Assembly: GCF_900188125.1 (NCBI RefSeq)
Contig: NZ_FZOW01000021.1
Location: 20,810-84,809 of the forward strand
DNA from: Rhodococcoides kyotonense
GTDB taxonomy: Bacteria > Actinomycetota > Actinomycetes > Mycobacteriales > Mycobacteriaceae
Length of the DNA stretch: 64,000 nucleotides
Direction: 5' to 3'
The notes under the pieces were generated by a model. It made no database searches. It was not told the origin of the DNA and was given only the letters and a program-made list of their open reading frames with translations. The position numbers were made by a program, and so were the translations under genes. Shown here in pieces: positions 61,327-64,000 of this stretch. Position 1 is the first letter of the stretch. Every line of letters starts with the position of its first letter.

Positions 61327-62456
61327 CAGAGTCGATCGATGGCTTCGACGATCGTCTCCGGCGCGCACGCGAGGTTCATTCGCGCGAAGCCCTTGCCTTC
61401 CTTGCCGAAGCTGATGCCGTCGGACAGAGCGACTTTCGCGTGCCGGAGAGCGTAGTCGGCTGGGTCGTCGCCCCAGCCGAGATCTCGCATGTCCAACCAT
61501 GCCAGGTAGGTCGACTTCGGTCGTCGCACATGTACCTGCGGAAGTTTCTCTGCGAGTTGCTGTTCCAGAAGGGTGAAGTTGCTCTCGATGGTCGTGATGG
61601 TGTCGTTCAACCATTCTCGGCCGTGGGTGAATCCTTCACGAGTAGCCATGAGTCCCAACAGTCCTGCTCGAAAGGTCACCTCCTCGGGCAGGCCGCGAAT
61701 CAGATCTGTCATACGGTCCGACTCGGCGACGAACAACGCGCTCTTCAACCCTGCGAGATTGAATGCCTTGCTTCCGGATTCGGCTGCGATGCCGTGCGCG
61801 CGTGCGGCGTCGGACACCGTAAGGTACGGAGTGAACGTGGCGCCGTGATGGGTCAGCGGGGCATGGATCTCGTCGCTGACGACCACCGCACCATGATGTG
61901 CGACGACGCGCGACAGCTCGGTCAACGTCTCGTGCGAATGCACCAAACCGACAGGGTTGTGCGGATTGCACAGCAGCACAGCGCGAGCGCCGGCGGCCAA
62001 GGCCCGGTCGATACCATCCAGATCCAGTGAGTACTGCTCTCCGTCGTCGGACAAAGGCACTTCGACGACGGTTCCACCCGCCTCCGGTACGAGGTCGAAG
62101 AACGGTGGGTAGATGGGCGGGTTGATGATCACGCCGTCGCCGGGTTCGATGAGTCGACGCAGAGACTCGACGATCACAACGCTGACGTCGGTGGCATAGC
62201 CCATGCGCTCGGGTTGCGCAGGCCAGCCCCATACATCGGAGGCGTACGACGCGAAAGCCTGTGCGGTACCGAGGTCGTGTGGGTCGACGTATCCGGTGTC
62301 GCCGTTCTCGATTGCAGCGTGCAGTGCGGCCGAGATCGATGGGGCGAGCGAAAAGTCCATCTCGGCGACGAACATCGGCAGTACGTCGTCGGGGTGGGTT
62401 CGCCACTTCTCGCTGGTACGTCGGCGCAGCGTCGTCATCGAATCCGCGGCTGTCAT
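61323..62456 (-). CDS. PatB/MalY-type aminotransferase-fold C-S lyase
   Basis: This 377-residue PLP enzyme of fold type I probably cleaves cystathionine or other cysteine conjugates. It shows RRTSEKWRTHPDDVLPMFVAEMDF, GYATDVSVVIVESL, LLCNPHNPVGLVHS, VVVSDEIHAPLTHHG and SGSKAFNLAGLKSALF, with the PLP lysine in SKAFN. ATG at 62456 follows GAGGAG. The family also includes regulatory MalY-like members. Linkage to the exporter could reflect sulphur amino-acid handling. Confidence 0.87.
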   Translation of the reverse strand: MTAADSMTTLRRRTSEKWRTHPDDVLPMFVAEMDFSLAPSISAALHAAIENGDTGYVDPHDLGTAQAFASYASDVWGWPAQPERMGYATDVSVVIVESLRRLIEPGDGVIINPPIYPPFFDLVPEAGGTVVEVPLSDDGEQYSLDLDGIDRALAAGARAVLLCNPHNPVGLVHSHETLTELSRVVAHHGAVVVSDEIHAPLTHHGATFTPYLTVSDAARAHGIAAESGSKAFNLAGLKSALFVAESDRMTDLIRGLPEEVTFRAGLLGLMATREGFTHGREWLNDTITTIESNFTLLEQQLAEKLPQVHVRRPKSTYLAWLDMRDLGWGDDPADYALRHAKVALSDGISFGKEGKGFARMNLACAPETIVEAIDRLC

Positions 62457-62643
62457 CGTTGTTCTCCTCGGTGAGTTGTGCGCTGCTTCTCGCCTACCTG
62501 CCGTTCCATGACATCCGTCATGGCCGACCCATGGCACCGTAACCGCAATTCGTGTCGGTCTGCACTGTTGACGGCCGGTTCCGGCGACCAAAGTAGTGGA
62601 TGAGCAAGAGCAGACCACGCGAACATTCGACGAGGAGGGCACG

Positions 62644-63297
62644 ATGACGACGCCAGACCCGACGCAGACGCAGGACGAAGCAAAGAAGCCCGACGCCACC
62701 CAGTTATTGCTGGACAATCTCGGTGGCCCGAGCGGCATGATCTACACCGCCGTTCCGGTCGTGGCATTCGTTGTTGCCAATGCTCTCGTGGCGCTGCCCG
62801 TCGCAGTCGGCTCGGCAGTCGCAATCGCCCTGGTGATCACCGTGATTCGCATGCGGCGAGGTGAGCCCATCATGCAGGCGATCGGTGGACTGATCGGTGT
62901 TGCCGCAGCAGGTGGAGTGGCGGCGTGGACCGGTTCGGCAGGCGGGTATTTCTTGATCGGTATCTGGACTTCGCTCGTGGGCGCGGCCATCATGGTTGCG
63001 TCGCTGCTGGCTCGACGACCGTTGACCGGATTGTTATGGAATGCGTTGCACGGCAACAAGTACAAGTGGCGCAAAGATCGGTCGGTGCTCCGCGCACATG
63101 ACGTTGCAACTCTGACTTTTGCTGCTCTGTTCGGCGCTCGATACATCGTCCAGGACTGGTTGTACGACACCGACGCCACCGGGTGGCTGGCATTCGCGAA
63201 AATCGCAATGGGCACACCGCTGTTCGCGCTGGCGATCCTCGTGACGGTCTGGGCATACCGCCGCTCGACAAAGCACTTCGAGCCCAAGAGTCACTGA
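62644..63297 (+). CDS. DUF3159 membrane protein
   Basis: This 217-residue actinobacterial inner-membrane protein has a polar N-terminus and about six helices. The family signature is clear: LLDNLGGPSGMIYTAVPVVAFV, RPLTGLLWNALHG, RSVLRAHDVATLTFAALFGARY and VQDWLYD. GAGGAGGGC precedes ATG 62644. Function unknown; often found in mycolate-containing actinobacteria. Ends in a factor-independent terminator. Confidence 0.87.
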   Translation: MTTPDPTQTQDEAKKPDATQLLLDNLGGPSGMIYTAVPVVAFVVANALVALPVAVGSAVAIALVITVIRMRRGEPIMQAIGGLIGVAAAGGVAAWTGSAGGYFLIGIWTSLVGAAIMVASLLARRPLTGLLWNALHGNKYKWRKDRSVLRAHDVATLTFAALFGARYIVQDWLYDTDATGWLAFAKIAMGTPLFALAILVTVWAYRRSTKHFEPKSH

Positions 63298-63316
63298 CGC
63301 TACCGGAAGACAGAAG

Positions 63317-63348
63317 AATTCGCCGACGGGAGGTCCCGTCGGCGAATT
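63317..63348 (+). terminator. Factor-independent terminator
   Basis: A perfect 15-bp stem, AATTCGCCGACGGGA with TCCCGTCGGCGAATT, and a minimal loop is followed by TCTTTG. It begins 20 bp after the DUF3159 stop and is the only terminator in the window with a clear T-rich tail. Confidence 0.85.
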
Positions 63349-63392
63349 TCTTTGTCTATCCGTGGGTTTGGGGGTCGTCCTGGGTCCGGTGC

Positions 63393-63442
63393 CGGGACCC
63401 GGGCGGGTTTTGTGCCGGGTTCTGTCCGGGGCCTGGGTCCCG
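63393..63442. repeat. GC-rich inverted repeat before DUF222 gene
   Basis: CGGGACCC (63393-63400) and GGGTCCCG (63435-63442) are perfect inverted arms in a strongly G-rich stretch (about 63361-63445) with further short GGGTCC/GGGACC repeats. It lies in the 275-bp gap between the DUF3159 terminator and the DUF222 gene. No coding signal was seen. Confidence 0.4.
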
Positions 63443-63525
63443 TACCCGCCGAGATCGAGGCTATGCACGGATTTCGGCCGGATTCGCGTCTCAACTTCGA
63501 TCTCGTGCGTCCGATTCAGTTGTAT

Positions 63526-63541
63526 TCGAAAGTATGTTCGA
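63526..63541. promoter_or_regulatory. Candidate LexA (SOS) box
   Basis: TCGAAAGTATGTTCGA matches the actinobacterial LexA pattern TCGAAC-N4-GTTCGA with one mismatch. It ends 31 bp before the DUF222 start codon. Several mycobacterial 13E12-family genes are known to be DNA-damage inducible, which supports the reading. Confidence 0.55.
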
Positions 63542-63572
63542 CAAATGCTGGATTGTGGGTTAGGCTTGTCGC

Positions 63573-64000
63573 ATGCTTTCGGGGGATGGTGTTGCGGGGG
63601 AATCGGATTCGGCGTTGGCCGATTCGGTGGATTCTGATGTGATTTCTGCGGGCTCGGGGTCGCCTGATGGTGGGTCGTTGCTCGATGGTGTGGTGTTGCC
63701 GATCGCGGATCCGGAGTTGCGGGGTGTGGTCGAGGACATCGAGGGTGCGGTGGGGCGGTTGCGGGAGCGCGATACTGTCGCGATCTCGAATGTTGATCGT
63801 CGGGCGTTGCTGACGCGGATGGAGGCGGTGTCGCGCAGTGTGTTCGGGTTGTCGCATACGTGGATCGCGGATCTGCTGGTCCAGCATGGTTTGGACGGGA
63901 TCGACGGGTCGATTCCGGATGCGTTGGCGGTGTTGATGCGGATCTCGCGGACGCGGGCGTCTCAGCGGATTCGGTATTCGCAGGAATTCGGGAAGCGGAC
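63573..64000 (+). CDS. DUF222 (13E12 family) protein, partial
   Basis: The frame opens at ATG 63573 and runs past the window end, so only about 142 residues are visible. A variable acidic Ser/Asp/Gly-rich start is followed by a DUF222-type helical segment (VDRRALLTRMEAVSRSVFGL, then HTWIADLLVQHG and AVLMRISRTRASQR). Complete members usually end in an HNH nuclease domain, which is not visible here. Codons are unusually G/T-rich compared with neighbours, as is common in this multicopy family. A LexA-like box lies just upstream. Confidence 0.8.
   Translation, partial: MLSGDGVAGESDSALADSVDSDVISAGSGSPDGGSLLDGVVLPIADPELRGVVEDIEGAVGRLRERDTVAISNVDRRALLTRMEAVSRSVFGLSHTWIADLLVQHGLDGIDGSIPDALAVLMRISRTRASQRIRYSQEFGKR

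Noticed and set aside
1..64000. tRNA, rRNA, CRISPR array, prophage or insertion sequence
   Set aside because: None recognised on either strand: no cloverleaf-like or repeat-spacer pattern, no transposase or integrase domain, no long terminal repeats.

Overview
The window is high-GC actinobacterial chromosomal DNA. The best guess is Rhodococcus or a close Nocardiaceae relative. The reasons are a mycofactocin-coupled short-chain dehydrogenase, a DUF3159 membrane protein, a 13E12/DUF222 gene with a LexA-like box, the benzoate/catechol/beta-ketoadipate gene set, ATGA/GTGA start-stop overlaps and many GTG starts. No rRNA, tRNA, CRISPR array, insertion sequence or prophage was recognised. No gap between genes exceeds 300 bases.

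Region 1 (1-4.3 kb) is a GntR regulator followed by an ADP-ribosylglycohydrolase-family protein, an NCS1 permease and a PfkB sugar/nucleoside kinase. It looks like a small uptake and salvage operon for a nucleoside-like compound.

Region 2 (4.2-28.8 kb) is the most unusual part. It is a catabolic regulon for an unidentified, probably alicyclic or terpenoid, ketone or alcohol. It holds a Baeyer-Villiger monooxygenase, MFS transporter, mycofactocin-type SDR, flavin reductase, one-chain acyl-CoA carboxylase, three SnoaL/NTF2-like proteins, two enoyl-CoA hydratases, an acyl-CoA ligase, two paralogous luciferase-like (LLM) flavin oxidoreductases, two more SDRs, a zinc-type alcohol dehydrogenase and a TetR regulator. 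Twelve copies of a 16-bp palindrome, TCAACnTnnAnGTTGA with 0-2 mismatches, lie in almost every promoter gap of this region and were not noticed elsewhere. The region also encodes a fused protein with degenerate RibB-like and RibA-like domains and an intact-looking riboflavin kinase domain. It sits between operators and beside an LLM gene, which suggests a dedicated FMN supply.

Region 3 (28.9-35.1 kb) is general accessory content: DUF1801 and DUF1295 proteins, a PadR regulator, two divergent penicillin-binding-type lipoproteins and a zeta-toxin-like/antitoxin pair.

Region 4 (35.2-44.0 kb) is a complete L-rhamnose operon: mutarotase, MFS transporter, isomerase, fused rhamnulose-phosphate aldolase/lactaldehyde dehydrogenase, rhamnulokinase, FMN-dependent L-lactate dehydrogenase and LacI regulator. 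A perfect LacI-type palindrome lies in its promoter. Rhamnose would end as DHAP and pyruvate.

Region 5 (44.0-58.9 kb) covers benzoate to central metabolism: catC-catA-catB-LysR on the minus strand, then divergent benA-benB and an exceptional BenC-FCD-BenD fusion. A LAL/LuxR regulator, the thiolase pcaF, IclR-type pcaR, stand-alone pcaD and pcaI-pcaJ follow. No benzoate transporter or protocatechuate dioxygenase is in the window.

Region 6 (58.9-64.0 kb) holds RidA, a LysR/EamA exporter pair, a PatB/MalY-type C-S lyase, DUF3159 and the start of a DUF222 gene cut by the window end.
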